A stretch of DNA of 64,000 nt from Taxillus chinensis (GCA_023512835.1 CM042091.1:21097506-21161505), one strand, 5' to 3'. Shown: positions 42,955 through 56,156, counted from the first letter of the stretch. Made by a program: numbers and translations. The notes: a model not told the origin generated them from the letters alone.

Positions 42955-45190
42955 TGTAACTATCTGGACGGTAGTGTAGCCGTCGATGTGAGCATTTTGA
43001 CTATACTTGGGCCCGATTCCGAGTTGGGGCCCCGTTTGACCCGACTGTTGACTTTTCAGGGTTTATTGGTTAACTTTGCGTTTGGGCAGTCATTTGGGTA
43101 TAATAATATCTGTTTAGTGTTGTGCTCGTCATTTCAAGCGTTTTGACTGTAGTTTGACTCAATTTGAAGTTTGGGCCTTGTGAGGGTAAAGTTGGTATTT
43201 TAAGAATGAATGAAGTATAAATAGAGAAAAGAGGGGAGAAACCCTTAATTTGCTTTTGTGGTGCGTGAGACACGAAGAGAGAGAAAGAGAGAGAGAGCAC
43301 ATTGGAGGAGAACCAAGAGCTTTTGGACGATCCGGACTCAAATAGCCCAAATTCGAGGTAGGGATTCATTATTCTCACTCTTATTTGTTGATTCTGCTTG
43401 CTAGAGTAGCTAAACCATACGAATTAACCCCAAATTCGTGGAATTTGGATGAACCCTAAGATTTGGGGAAAAACCAATTTTGGGTTGAATCTTGTTATTT
43501 AAAATGCGTTTTGAGGGGTAAGACGTGATTTAAAACCTAATATATATTATTAGGTATGAGTTTTATGAGATTCCGAAAGGTCTGGAGGTTTCTGGGTTGA
43601 ATCCAGACGAAAACCAGGAAAAACGATGATGAACGATGAATCGTCGTGAACTGGGTAGAGAATAGCCGATGAGATCGACTGGAAATTGAAAATTTCGAAT
43701 GTGCAGTTTCGAAGGTAGGTTCGATGTAGTATAATTTCGAGTGTCGAATATGCAGTTTTCGAGTATCGTTACGAAGGTTCGAAGGTACTTCGAAGGGAGT
43801 TTCGAAGGCAGTTCGTGGGTACTTTGAAGGTAGTTTTCGAAGGTCGTTCGAGTGTAAGTTCGAGGGTCGAAGGCAGTCCGAAAAGAGATTCAAAAATACA
43901 GATTCGAAATATAGTGAAGGTAGATTCGAAAATATAGTTTCACTGGCAGATTCGAAATACAGTTTCTCTGGACTGAACCATTTACATTGCAACCTATACC
44001 GATCTACGCATTTAATAAGGAAATAAGGAAATAAGTAATATACTTAAGTTACAATGTAAATAAGGAAATACCCCTCATTTGGATTCAAAGAAAAATACTA
44101 GAAAAATTAATTCCCACTCTTTCAAAATGTGAAAATTGGGATTTAGTGTAAAATCTCGGAAAAACCCAAGAGTTCGTAGTGGTGAATTTTTGGCAAATGA
44201 GGTTAGACATCTCAGAAAAATCCCCAAAAATCAGATTATCATATTTATGATATGGGAACCCAATGCCGGGACTTTTGATTTCAAGAAAAGAGCTGCTATG
44301 GGTACTTCCTTCATAAATCAAGGATTGAGGATTTACTTGTGAGGACTGGCTACAGTTCCAAAGGAAATGTTGAGAATGACATGCCATACTAATGTTAGTA
44401 TGTTGGTGTGAGGTATTGGGGCATGGACTCCGTGACTTGTTTGGGTTCTCACCGTGATGCACTGATGGTGCTATGTGGTTGACGTGGCAGGCATATGCAC
44501 CGATGGCAGGCCTATGTGGTGACTGTGGCCGGGCATATTGCACTGTGGACAGGCTAAGGCCTAAGTTGAGCCATTGAGCTCGTGGAGCTAGGGCTGAGTG
44601 CCCTGAGCTGGGATCCCATGGAGGATCATGGACAAGTTATCCTATGTGGGCAGGCTAAGTCCTGATGTTTGTTTGCAGGCTGAGTCCTGATGATTGTGCA
44701 CACTACACGGTGCACGAGTACACTGAGCATATAGTATAGACTTATATGTGTTGCATGATGTGGAGTTTTGGGGTCACCTACTGAGCTTGTCGCTCACCCC
44801 TACTTGTTGTTTACCCTTTTCAGGTGTGACCCGAGACTAGTGGAGGACTTTCTTCCAAGAGGACGTGCCCACTACTCTGATGTATGATACAGTACTGTAT
44901 TCTGTATTTTATTGTGTGTTGTATCCCGGACATGGGTCCGTGGGCAGTTGTATTTGCATACTGTTTGTGATGTAATGTCTGTATGACTGTTTGACTTATC
45001 ATGTGCATGATGATGTATGGGAAAGTACAGGATTACCCTTGATGTATGACTGTACAGGGTTACATATTTGAGATAGCACCCGCAGTGTAGTCTCTATTGG
45101 TGCTAGTCACCAATCCCTTGACCTTTCGGGTGCGGGCAAGGGAAAGTCATGTTCATGGTTCCAGGTTCCCTAGAATTTGGGGGCGTGACA
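42955..45190 (+). repeat. Solo LTR (gypsy-type) inside copia C2
   Basis: A 2.2-kb non-coding insertion starting about TGTAACTATCTGG and ending GGGGGCGTGACA, after which C2 resumes (KASDEES...WHKRCAH). It has TG...CA ends, a U3-like TATAAATAG region (about 43,217) followed by (GA)n, and TTCGAA-rich degenerate repeats (43,690-43,950). No PBS, PPT or coding region. The left boundary is uncertain by about 40 bp and no clear target duplication was found. The alternative is a partly deleted insertion. Confidence 0.6.
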
Positions 45191-46440
45191 ACTAAAGCAT
45201 CAGATGAAGAAAGCTAGTTATGGCACAAGCGTTGCGCACATTTAAATTTTAAGACTTTGTCTAAATTAGCGTCGCTTGACTTAGTAAACAGTCTGCCCAA
45301 ACATAAATTCTCCAGAGATTCTCTCTGTCGAGAATGCCAACTCGGCAAGCAGACCAAGCACAGCTTTAAGAGCAAATCAGTTAATTCAATAACTGCTCCA
45401 CTGCAACTTCTTCACATGGATCTTTGTGGTCCCATTTCTATTGCTTCTTTTGCCGGTGTGAGATATACCCTTATGGTTATCAATGACTTCACCAGGTATA
45501 CATGGGTGATGTTTCTGAAATCAAAGGATCAAACCTTTGAACATCTTGTAGATCTCTTCAACTGGATAAGCAATTCACAAAGACTGAGCATTAAATGCAT
45601 CAGGAGTGATCATGGTACGGAGTTCGACTTTTCCGATATGAGATCCTATTATTCTAAATAGGGCATTTAACACGACTTTTCTACGCCCAGGACTCCACAG
45701 TAAAATAGAGTTGCTGAGCATAAGAATCGCATGTTAGTTGAAGTTGGTAGATCAATGTTAGTAGAGGCAAAGCTTCCTCTTAATCTTTGGGATGAAGCTA
45801 TGTCCACTGCATGCTATGTTTAGAACAGAACTCTTATCAATAAGGTTACCATGAAAACATCCTATGAAATGTGGAGAGGCAGGAAGCCGTTAATCTCTCA
45901 TTTCAAAGCTTTTGAGTGTGCTTGCTATGTGTTAAACAATGACAAAGAGGCCCGAAGTAAATTTGAGCCAAAATCCGATGATGGGATCTTTGTCGGATAT
46001 TATTTACATAGCAAGGCTTATCGTATTTTCAACAGAAAACGTCTAACAATTGAAGAATCTATCCATATTGATTTTAATGAATCTAACCTTGACTGGTCGA
46101 GTGTAGGATCTTCAAATTCAATTGCGCATGGTCATATGGACAACACGATTGATTATTCTTAGTTCGACATGTTCCTTCACAACTCCTGATGAATCACCAA
46201 GTACCGGTGAAGTAACAAGAAATGCTACTGATGATGCTTCAGAAGACTTGGACTCAGGACTTCTACTCAACTTCGGACAAATTGTTATGGATATTCATAA
46301 CACCAGAGAACCTTCAAGTCCGTCCGAACCAGTTAATACTGAAAGTCATAGTGCCGAAGAACCTCCAGGTTCTTCCAGGCTGTTCATCATACCGGATACA
46401 ATGGCCCGAAAGAAGCTCGACTAGCCGATATACAAGATCC
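45191..46440 (+). pseudogene. Copia C2 integrase
   Basis: The GAG-pre-integrase/zinc domain (HKRCAHLNFKTLSKLASLDL, CRECQLGKQTKHSF) leads to the core: Asp in HMDLCGPIS, Asp in IRSDHGTEFDF, and Glu in the degenerate NRVAEHKNR. A stop at 45,659 interrupts the core. The C-terminal block at 45,851-46,162 reads TSYEMWRGRKPLISHFKAFE and FVGYYLHSKAYRIFN. A variable linker then leads toward RT. Broken by at least four stops or frameshifts. Confidence 0.85.
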
Positions 46441-46639
46441 ACCTGATCTAGCAGAGCTTCAAATCATTAACTACTCACCATCACTTGCGCAGAACTACAG
46501 GTGGACTTGGAACCACCCATTAGATCAAATGATTGGTTATCCTACTTGTTAGAGTACGAACGAGAGCAACCACTTCCAATCTGTGCCTCTAGTCATGTTT
46601 TCTATCATAGATAGAGCCAAAGGTGGTGGATGAAGCCCT

Positions 46640-48142
46640 TCAGGATTCAAACTAGATAGATACTATGCAAGAAGAGCTTAATCAGTTTAAGAGGAACGAA
46701 GTATGGACTTTAGTACCAAGGCCGAGGTCGCAATAAGTCATTGGAATTAAATGGGTGTTCTGGAACAAATTAGATACTGATGGAATAGTAATCCGAAACA
46801 AAGCACGACTGGTAGCCAAATGATATTGTTAAGAACAAGGCATTGATTATGACAAAACCTTTGCTCCAGTAGCTAGACTTGAGGCGATCCGAATGTTCCT
46901 GGCGTATGCTTCATATGAAAACTTACACTTTATCAAATGTACGTCAAAAGCGCCTTTCTTAATGGAGATCTTCAAGAGGAGGTTTATGTTAAACAACCTC
47001 CAGGCTTCGTTGAACACAAGGCTGAACATATGGTATATAAACTTCGGAAAGCCTTATACAGATTGAAGCAAGCTCCAAGAGCCTGGTATGACACACTATT
47101 AGAATTCTTGCTCGAACATAATTTCAGAAAAGGGAAGATAGACACCATACTATTTCTATGGAAAGAGAAAGATCATTCTCTAATCGTACAAATCTACGTG
47201 GATGATATCATTTTCGGATCATCAAATCCGAAGCTTTGTGAAGAGCTTGCGAAGTTAATGACTGGCAAATTTGAAATGAGTATGATGAGAGAATTAACGT
47301 ACTTCCTTGGAATAGAAGTTAAACAAATGAAGGATGAAATCTTTATCAACCAAGCCAAGTACACACGTGACTTAATCAAGAAGTTCGGTATGCAAAACTC
47401 ATCTTCCGTGAAGACTCCCATACCAGTCAGTGCAAAGTTAGATCCTGATACTGACGAAAAATCAGTAAATGTGACTGAATACAGAGGTATGATTGAATCA
47501 TTGCTGTACCTTACAGCAAGTCGCCCGGACATAATGTTTGCAACTTGCATTTGTGCAAGATATCAGGTAGATCCCAAAGAGTCATACAAGCTTCATGTAA
47601 AACGGATATTGCGGTATCTCAAAGGGACAATGAATTTGGGACTCTGGTATCCAAAGGCGTCCAACTTCTCTTTATCCGGATATTCAGATGTTGATTTTGT
47701 CGGATGTCGCATCGACAGGAAAAGCACTAGTGGTACTTGTCAGTTCCTTGGAAGCAAACTCATCTCATGGTTCAGTAAGAAGCAGAATTTCGTATCAACC
47801 TTTACTACTGAGGCGGAATATATAGTTGCTGGGAGTTGCTGCGCACAGCTTCTCTGGATGCAAAGTCAACTTATTGACTACGGTTTCAACATGACATCTG
47901 TTCCATTATACTGCGATAACACCAGTGCGATTACTATCAGCAATAACCCTGTTATGCACCCGAAAACAAAGCACATTGAAGTTAGGTATCATTTCATCCG
48001 AGATTATGTTCTAAAAAAGCACATATCACTTGAACATGTTGCTACTGATGATCAACTTACAGACATACTTACCAAGCCCCTACCTGATGCAAGATTTTCT
48101 GAACTTCTCTTAAAATTAGGTATGCTTGATCTTACTGCATAG
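46640..48142 (+). pseudogene. Copia C2 reverse transcriptase and RNase H
   Basis: The first 300 bp are damaged (MQEELNQFKRNEVWTLVPRP, IGIKWVFWNK, YDKTFAPVARLEAIR, with stops). From 46,937 a 401-codon frame is open to the end. It begins MYVKSAFLNGDLQEEVYVKQ, where the conserved MDVKSAFLNG Asp, a metal ligand, is Tyr. The catalytic box IYVDDIIFGSSN is intact. RNase H motifs follow: DFVGCRIDRKSTSGT, TEAEYIVAG, YCDNTSAITISN, TKHIEVRYHFIRD, LTDILTKPL. A natural stop lies at 48,140. Despite the long open frame the Tyr substitution should abolish activity. Confidence 0.88.
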
Positions 48143-49530
48143 GTCCTTATTTATTTATCCAATAGTATTTCTTTTAGGACATGCATCATGATTCTTAGTG
48201 AGCGTTAGACACTTACTGTACTTCATGCTGATCATGTTTACTACTGATTTGCATCCTATTTCTGATAATTTTCTCATATCTTCATATGGGAGGATGCTTG
48301 TGTTTCCCGACTGGAGTCGTTTAAGCTGACATAATTAACATTATATGAGTACAATCTTCTTAGGATTTCATGACTCAAATTTTCATTTATCACTACATGT
48401 CCAATACTGTTTCATATTGATTACACTATTAACATGTCCTGGTTGAAGAAATGAAATAGATTAGCTCGGAATGCCTGGTGAGTGAAATCACGATTGCAAT
48501 CTAATCGGCCCAAGTGAAGTTTCCTGAAGGATAGACAGCATAATTCTCATGATCTAAATAATTTAGCTGGAAATGTCTATCGAGAGGATTGTAAGATCTA
48601 AGGGGGAGAAAATGCCTATTAATTATCCAAGTAATACCCCCTTATATATCTCATGACCTCTTTCCTAGCTGCCTATCTGAGGGGGAGTTTATCACTGAGA
48701 GGATCACACGATCTACGGGGGAGCAATAGCTCTAACTATTATTTAAGTAATAACCCCCCAATATGTCTCGGATGCTCTTCCCTCTAATTTCTCACTCCCG
48801 GATCTGACTGGACATGCATTGTTGAATCAGATTTGTGGCATGTTTGGATGATTTTGCTTCTTCAACTGAGCATCTAAATCGAATAATCAATTGATTGCAT
48901 CTGGCATGTGTTTTTTCTTCCATTCTCACTCATGAATCTTAATCAGAGTAACTCATATATAGTTCATTTATCTTGGCTATGATGTTCAGCATGACGTTTT
49001 CACTATGTTGACCAATGTGAACTTATACATTTCTTATCTGTCATATGCATTATTCTTAGTAACATGATCGTTAACTTATATATATGTGTCTCACATTCAA
49101 TTTTAATGCATATGTTCTGTTTCTTTATTAGTTCGGATCATGCTAGCTTTTTGTATCTATTTACATCCATATTAATTCTAACCTATCAAGCTCTTTGTTC
49201 TTTTTTAGTGTATCTTTGTGAAGCTACAGGTTCTGATTCACTTTGCATTCTCATCGATATATCTTGTATGAAGTCTCGGATATGAAGTGTTGTGATACTT
49301 CGTCCTTCTTTGACTTCAAGACAGCAAAGGAATCAATCTCTCTCTTACCACACTCTGTTGATCATCGAGATATTCTTCTACGGATTATTTTTCTTCCGGA
49401 TGATCGTCGGTTCACTTCCACCGGACACTTGGAACACGCAACTCGCGATAAACCACATCTTACTTTATATCACGTGTTTTTGAGGAGAAATAATGATGGT
49501 CTATTCAAATGCAAGTCTCGAGATAGGCAA
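48143..49530 (+). other. Copia C2 3' untranslated region with multiple PPT-like tracts
   Basis: No gene. Three GGGGGAG tracts: AGATCTAAGGGGGAGAAAAT (48,594-48,613), CTATCTGAGGGGGAGTTT (48,673-48,690), ATCTACGGGGGAGCAATAG (48,711-48,729). Multiple polypurine tracts are a described feature of Sireviruses. The 3' LTR expected to follow, with CGGAGTAAGG repeats, is not found before 49,531. Confidence 0.65.
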
Positions 49531-49951
49531 TGTCACGCCCCGGATTTCCAACCCGAGGAGACCAGAACGTGACCCTCCCTTTACCCGAGTTTGGATAAAG
49601 GGGGCAAGATACAACATGCCCACACAGGACACTACACCTTACAACAAATATTCAGAGAGACAAAATCTTATATTTATTAAGTTCAAACCATTACAAACGT
49701 GTCCAAACATGCTTTTATTACATTAAACTCCTCATTACAATATCTCCCCACTGGGGTTACATCAATTACCATAAATTACCATAATCGAAAAGAAACGATA
49801 AAGCAAATACGGTCTTCTACCTTGGGATTCCACCTAACGCCTGTAGGTTCCTGAAAGAAAACACATCACAGTAGGAGGGGTGAGCAACCACAGCTCAGTA
49901 GGGATCAAGTCTCCCCCAACCCATCCCATGCACCTATCATCTATATGAGAG
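49531..49951 (-). repeat. Truncated LTR of the nested-gypsy family, inverted
   Basis: Reverse complement of the last ~420 bp of the 35,464/39,207 LTR family (TGTCACGCCCCGGATTTCC at its outer end; CCTGTAGGTTCCTG inside). It keeps the region deleted from the 5' LTR at 37,080. Cut at 49,951 by the Athila-like LTR. Confidence 0.8.
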
Positions 49952-51568
49952 TGATAACTGCATAATTTGTCATTAAATTTGCATGTAATTTATGGGCTTT
50001 AATTGAATATTTTATTGAATTAATGCATTTTTATAATAGTTTTCCCCAATTTCAATTATTTACTGTTTTATTTACTTTTATGGATTTAATCTTAATTTTG
50101 GTGGTTTTTAATGTTAAATTGATTATTTCAATTTTAATATTAATTCTCTCGGCTTAATTGATTATTTTAAGTTTAATCTTAGTAAAATTTTTCTCTATAT
50201 ATATTTGGGCTAATTAAATTATTTTTTATTTTATTTTATTTTAATGTTTTGTTTTAATAGCTTTTGTGTTTCACTTATTATTATTATTATGATGATGATG
50301 ATTTTGCATGTTACGTAGGAGATGAGAGAGAGTCGGAATTGATGGGACAAAATAGCAACTTATTCATGCATTACATGGGAAAAGGATTGGTGTGAGATTT
50401 GGCAAGAGAAAACATTAATGTGTGGGCCCATGAAGAAGTCAATTGGTTGGGCATTACGTGAATGCAAAGAAAGAAAAGAAAATTGGAAAGAAGAAAGATT
50501 AAGGAGTGGGGCCCGTGAGCAATTGGCAACTCAATTACCCATTCATTCATGTATATATATATATATATCGTGCAGCAGCTCCATACACCCAGCAACTTCA
50601 CCCGATCGCCCAACCCATCTTCATCTCTCATCACGCAGGCACAGGCTACTTCAGCAACACCCATCGCCCAACGCAGCAAGAGACCCATGCAGCGCGCCGT
50701 CTTCATCATGCTGCAAGAGGAGACCCGACACTGCAGTTATTTTCCCATCTGCATAGCGGCTCCATCATGCCTAGCCTTTACACAGCAGTAATTAGAGAGA
50801 GACTACGCAGCAAGCATTGAGGATTCGGATCGAGTTCAAGACCGGATATTTAATTTTCTGCAGTCTATTTTTCTTAATTCTGTTCTAATTTTTGCTGTTT
50901 AATTTTTCCGAACAGATTTGTGATTTTCTAACCCATGGAGGGGTAAGTATTTTGTAATCGGTTTAGTGTAGCACTTTGGATGCTTGTTTTGAATCTATGT
51001 TTTAACATTTAATTTGGTATTTTATGTGCTATGAATTAATTCTCCAACTCTGTGATTTGTTAATTTAATATCTCGGTTGAGTGTTAATTTAGCAATTCAT
51101 TGTGCGTTATTATTCTATTTGAGTGGGAAGATTTGTTTCGTAGGAAATGGGCAGTCTTTCGAGAATTATTTCATAATTATTCTGGGTTAGAATAAATTCA
51201 TAATTTGATTGTATTCATGGTGTCTTGATGCAATTGAATTATAAGGCCATAATTTATCTAATTAATCTTTTGGGATAGTGATAAATAGCATTCAGGTGTG
51301 AAGTTAAACCGGTTACATCTTTAATTAATTGATTTTTTTAGTTATTACTTTTCATAGTTAAAATTCCTTGCTTTAATTAGTTTTCATTCAATCAAAAATC
51401 CTCCCAATTTGATATTTCTTCTTTTTCATTAGTTTTTATTAAACAGGTAATTAAATAGATTAAATTGAATTTTATAAGTCATCCGGTTAGTGAACGACCT
51501 ATGTTAGCCCTATGCTATACTTAGTTTAATTTTTATTTGAAGTGCGTGTGCGACAAACGCCCTTTTCA
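49952..51568 (+). repeat. Athila-like element 5' LTR
   Basis: Starts TGATAACTGCATAATTTGTC, ends ACGCCCTTTTCA, about 1.6 kb. Very AT-rich apart from 50,330-50,830. (TA)n at about 50,552-50,569. Followed two bases later by the PBS. Confidence 0.75.
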
Positions 51569-51570
51569 AA

Positions 51571-51589
51571 TTGGCGCTGCTGCCGGGGA
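51571..51589 (+). promoter_or_regulatory. Primer-binding site of Athila-like element
   Basis: TTGGCGCTGCTGCCGGGGA, the form used by Athila/Tat elements (tRNA-Asp type; assignment from family knowledge). Confidence 0.75.
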
Positions 51590-51908
51590 GGCATTAAATT
51601 TGATTCAATTTATTTTCTTGCTTGTTTTACTATTTGTTTTAATTTTAATTTATTGATTATTCTGTTTAGACTTACCTGGTAGTTTCTTGTCTTAGTTTTT
51701 GCAGGTTTCCTTTTTATTTTATTTTATTTTATTTATTTTTAAAAAAAAAATAAAAAAAAAGTTTCCTTTTTTGCAGGTTTTCTTTTCTAACGAGTTTCCT
51801 GTTTTGTTTTATTTCCATTTTTTCTCATAGTTTTTTTTTTTGTAGGTTTTTCTTTTTCTTTTATTTTATTTTCTCTTCACTTCCTCTTAATTTCCTTTTT
51901 GCAGTTTT

Positions 51909-53110
51909 ATGACACGATCCACTTCAGGGGAACTACTAGATTTGGATCCAGAAGTTGAGCGGAACTTGAGGACTCGTCTTCGACATACTCAAGTAAAGGA
52001 AGAAAGCCCCTCACCAACAATGGCAGGGCCAAACGGAGAGTACAATCACACCATCCGAGAGTTGGTAGCACCAGACATCAACTATCAACCGACGTGTATT
52101 GCCTACCCAGCTTTGGAGACTGACTTCGAGCTCAGATCTGGTCTTATACATCTTCTTCCCAAGTTTCATGGGCTATCTGGAGAAGACCCACACAAGCATC
52201 TTAAAGAGTTCAATGTGGTCTGCTCAACCATGAAGCCCCGCAATGTCCCAGAAGATTAGATCAAGTTGAGAGCTTTCCCTTTCTCACTCGATGGAGCTGC
52301 AAAAGACTGGTTGTATTACTTGCAACCAGAAGATGTCACATCTTTGGAATGAATCGAAGAAATTGTTCTTGAATCGATTCTTCCCAGCATCAAGGACCAC
52401 AGCGATTCGGAAGGAGATCTCAGGCATCAAATAGGGACATAGTGAGACAATGTACGAGTGTTGGGAGCGCTTCAAGAAGTTAGTTGCTAGTTGTCCACAT
52501 CACCAAATTAACGACCAACTCCTCATCTAGTACTTCTACGAGGGTCTTACATCTATAGAGAGGAGCATGGTGGATGCAGTTGCAGGAGGAGCCCTAGTTG
52601 ATAAAACACCAATGGATGCAAGAGCTCTCATTGACAAGATGGCACAGAATACGCAGCAATTTGGAGATCGAGCATTGCCTACACAGCGAGGAGTCCACCA
52701 TGTGAGCCCCAGCACACAGCCTAGCCTTAGGCGCACAAGCTTGATGAGATCTCTACTATGATAAGGCAGATGGCCTTAGCCTTACCAGCCCTCGCTAGTC
52801 CTGCGAAAGTTTGTGGAATTTGCATCGCCACTGATCACCCTACTGATGCATGTCCGCAACTCCAGGAGACAGAAGAGTGCAATGGCATCTTTCCAGGTCG
52901 CCCATATGAGCAGCAGTAGCAACGTCCCCTTCAGCAGAAATATGATCCATTCTCACAGACATATAATCCAGGGTGGAGAGATCATCCCAATCTTCGCTAT
53001 GGGACAGGGCAACCTCAGAGACCTCTATATCCTCAAAATTTTCAAAAGAGGCCTGAGGGGCCAACATCGAATGGTCAACAGCAAGCTCATCCTCAACAAA
53101 AGGCAGAACT
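51909..53110 (+). pseudogene. Athila-like gag
   Basis: ATG at 51,909: MTRSTSGELLDLDPEVERNL, then FELRSGLIHLLPKFHGLSGE and DPHKHLKEFNVVCSTMKP, characteristic Athila-type gag wording. A TAG at 52,257 is followed in frame by IKLRAFPFSLDGAAKDWLYY. The zinc-knuckle-like CGICIATDHPTDACPQL is near 52,810-52,860. The middle is broken by many stops and shifts. 51,590-51,908 is an AT-rich leader with T/A runs. Confidence 0.8.
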
Positions 53111-53138
53111 AGATAACTTTAATCTCCTTCAGCAGATT

Positions 53139-54170
53139 GTGCTCAACCAACAGAATGAGTTGAAGGAACTCAAGATGCAAATAAGTCAGATGGCCACCAC
53201 TGTGCATGAGATCACTAGTCATCAGCAGAACACACTTCCCTCTCAGACTACTCCCAATCCTAAGGGGAATGTTAGTTCTATCACTTTGAGGAGTGGCAAG
53301 CAAACTGGCGATCCACAGGTTCCATCCACTCCACCAGGATTTGCACCACTAGCCAAGGGGCCACCCCTTACCTCAACCACTGAGGAACCAGAGATCAAGG
53401 AAAAAGAGCTGAAGAAGGAGAAGGAGACCACCTCTAGACCTCTTCCATTCCCATATAAGGCTATTCAAAACAAGAAGATGACAGATGAGGCAATTCACCA
53501 GGAGGTTTTGGATATATTTAAAAGGGTGGAGATCAACATTCCACTCTTGGAGGCCATCAAGCAAATTCCTCGATTTGCTAAATTCTTGAAGGAACTATGT
53601 ATCAACAGAAGAAGAAGCCTAAAGGGAGTTGAAAGGGTCAACCTTGGGAGAATAGTCTCGGCACTCATCACACATTCTCCTCCCATGCCTCCGAAGTGTG
53701 AAGACCCTGGCACTTTTACTATTCCATGTACCATTGGGACACTTCACTTTGCTGATGCTTTGTGTGACTTGGGCGCCTCTATCAATGTCATGCCATATTT
53801 TGTCTACTCCTCTCTTCACATTGGGGAGCTTAAGCCAACACAGGTGGTAGTCCAATTGGCTAATAGATCCACGGTTGGACCAGATGGGCGTTCTTGAGGA
53901 TGTTCTAGTTAGAGTGAGAGATGTCATCTTTCCCGCTGATTTCTATGTCCTCAACATGGAGGAGGACTTGGCAAACTCTCATGCCCCTATCATTCTTGGC
54001 AGGCCATTCCTCAAAACCGCCAAAACCATTATTGATGTTTACCAAGGTACGCTTTCATGGAGTTTGGTGATGAAATTATTAAATTTAATATTTTAGACTC
54101 CATGAAGCATCCCTCTAGTGAGCATAGTGTCTTATTCCTCTCACACACCGAACCACCATATGATATTGAT
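53139..54170 (+). pseudogene. Athila-like gag end and protease
   Basis: QQNELKELKMQISQMATTVH, SSITLRSGKQ, then YVPF-like wording and FADALCDLGASINVMP, the retropepsin motif with DLGA in place of DTGA. A frameshift at about 53,880 moves the reading to 53,875-54,096 (GVLEDVLVRVRDVIFPADFY, PIILGRPFLKTAKTIID), the protease C-terminus. Confidence 0.8.
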
Positions 54171-54190
54171 TCGACATTGATTTCAGTGAT

Positions 54191-56156
54191 GTGAATGATT
54201 TTGGTGATGAGGTGGATAATGTTAATGGATTAAATGCTTTGTTTTCTGATAATGTTGCACATGTTCACTCTATTTCTTCTTGTGCACAAATGTTTACACC
54301 TAGCATGCTTCCTTCCATACAACACCCACCTACACTTGAGTTAAAACCTTTGCCTAATAATTTGAAATATGCATATTTGATGAATGGAGATAGATTGCCT
54401 GTTATCATTGCTAGTAATCTCCTACCGGACCAAGAGACCAAACTTGCTCTCTTGAGGGACAATATTAAGGCAATAGGTTGGACATTAGCCGATATTCCTG
54501 GACTTAGCCCATCCACTTGTATGCATAGGATTTTCTTAGAAGATGGTGCTAAACCAGTGAGGCAGCCCCAAAGGAGGCTGAACCCCACTTTGTTAGAAGT
54601 TGTAAAGAAAGAGGTAGAAAAATTATTTGCAGCTGACATTATTTATCCTATCTCGATTCTCGGTGGGTTAGTCCTGTCCAAGTGGTACCCAAAAGACCGG
54701 GTTCACTGTGGTGAAAAATGAGAGGGAAGAATTGGTTCCTATGCGAGTCCAGATAGTGGCAGTATGCATTGATTATAGGAGACTTAATGGTGTCACTCGC
54801 AAAGACCACTTCCCACTCCCCTTCATTGACCAAATGTTAGAGAGACTGGCAGGTAGGACACATTATTGCTTCTTGGATGGTTTTTCTGGCTATTTTCAGG
54901 TTCCCATTGCTCCAGAGGATCAAAAGAAGACTACATTCACTTGCCCACTTGGTACTTTTGCCTATAGAAGGATGTCATTCGGTCTTTGTAATGCTCCTGG
55001 TACTTTCCAAAGATGCATGATGAGTATATTTTCTGATTTTCTTGAGAATTGCATAGAAGTATTTATGAATGATTTTACTGTTTATGGCTCCTCATTTGAT
55101 GAATGTCTCTCTAGCCTAGGTAATGTTTTGCGTCGTTGCATTGATAAAAACCTTGTGCTGAATTTTGAAAAATATCATTTCATGGTTGAAAAAGGCATAG
55201 TTCTAGGACATGTAATTTCCAAGCATGGTATAGAGGTAGATAAATCTAAAATTGATCTTATTACATTTTTACCCTATCCTACTTGTGTTCGAGATGTTCG
55301 TTCTTTCCTAGGACATGCAGGTTTTTACAAGCGCTTCATCAGGGACTTCAGCAAGATTGCACACCCATTGTCGCAATTGTTGCAGAAAGAGAAATTTTTT
55401 GTTTTTGATGATTCTTGCAGGTTAGCTTTTGATGAGTTGAAGAAGCAACTGACCACCCTGCCAATCATTCAACCACCAAAGTGGGATCATCCATTTGAGC
55501 TTATGTGTGATGCTTCCAATTTTGCTGTGGGAGCTGTTCTTTCACAGAGAGTGGATGGAGTTCCACATGTCATTGCCTATGCCTCGAGGACCCTAGATGC
55601 AGCTCAGTGCCATTACACCACAACTGAGAAGGAGTTCCTTGTAGTTATCTTTGCCTTAGACAAATTTCGTTCCTATCTCTTAGGATCGAAAGTTGTTGTC
55701 TTTTCTGATCATGTAGCCCTGAGGTACCTATTGAAGAAGCCAGATGCCAAGCCACGACTTATTCGATGGATGTTGCTTCTTCAAGAGTTCGACATAGAGA
55801 TCAAAGACAATAAGGGGTCTGAAAATCTAGTTGCCGATCACATGAGCCGACTTCCCCACCTTTCAGAGGACATCACTTCCTTGGGGTTGCGAGACACCTT
55901 TCCAGATGAGCACCTATATGCAGTCTCTTCTACCCTCCCATGGTATGCTAATTTGGTGAACTACTTGGTGGCTTCTAAAATTCCTGATCATTATAGGAAG
56001 CACCAAGTAGCGAAGTTGAAGAGTGAAGCGAGGCACTATTTTTGGGACGATCCCTATCTTTGGCGGATTGGCAGTGATCAGATTATTCGACGATGTGTCC
56101 CCAGCCATGAGATCCCATCTATTTTGAAATTCTGCCACACACTTGCTTGTGGATGA
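54191..56156 (+). pseudogene. Athila-like RT and RNase H
   Basis: 54,191-54,721 holds the linker and RT N-terminus (LSPSTCMHRIFLEDGAKPVR). After a shift, 54,708-56,156 is one open frame of 482 codons: [38 protein letters not shown] (first Asp intact), then [10 protein letters not shown] at about 55,060, where the first Asp of the catalytic DD pair is Asn (codon AAT, 55,068-55,070). RNase H follows ([29 protein letters not shown]) and the start of integrase. A G-to-A transition at the catalytic codon is enough to inactivate it. Confidence 0.88.

Noticed and set aside
49064..49285. Hydrophobic 73-codon ORF after C2, considered as an env-like gene of a Sirevirus
   Set aside because: Too short, with no start context or transmembrane/coiled-coil arrangement like known env-like ORFs; AT-rich DNA gives hydrophobic readings by chance.
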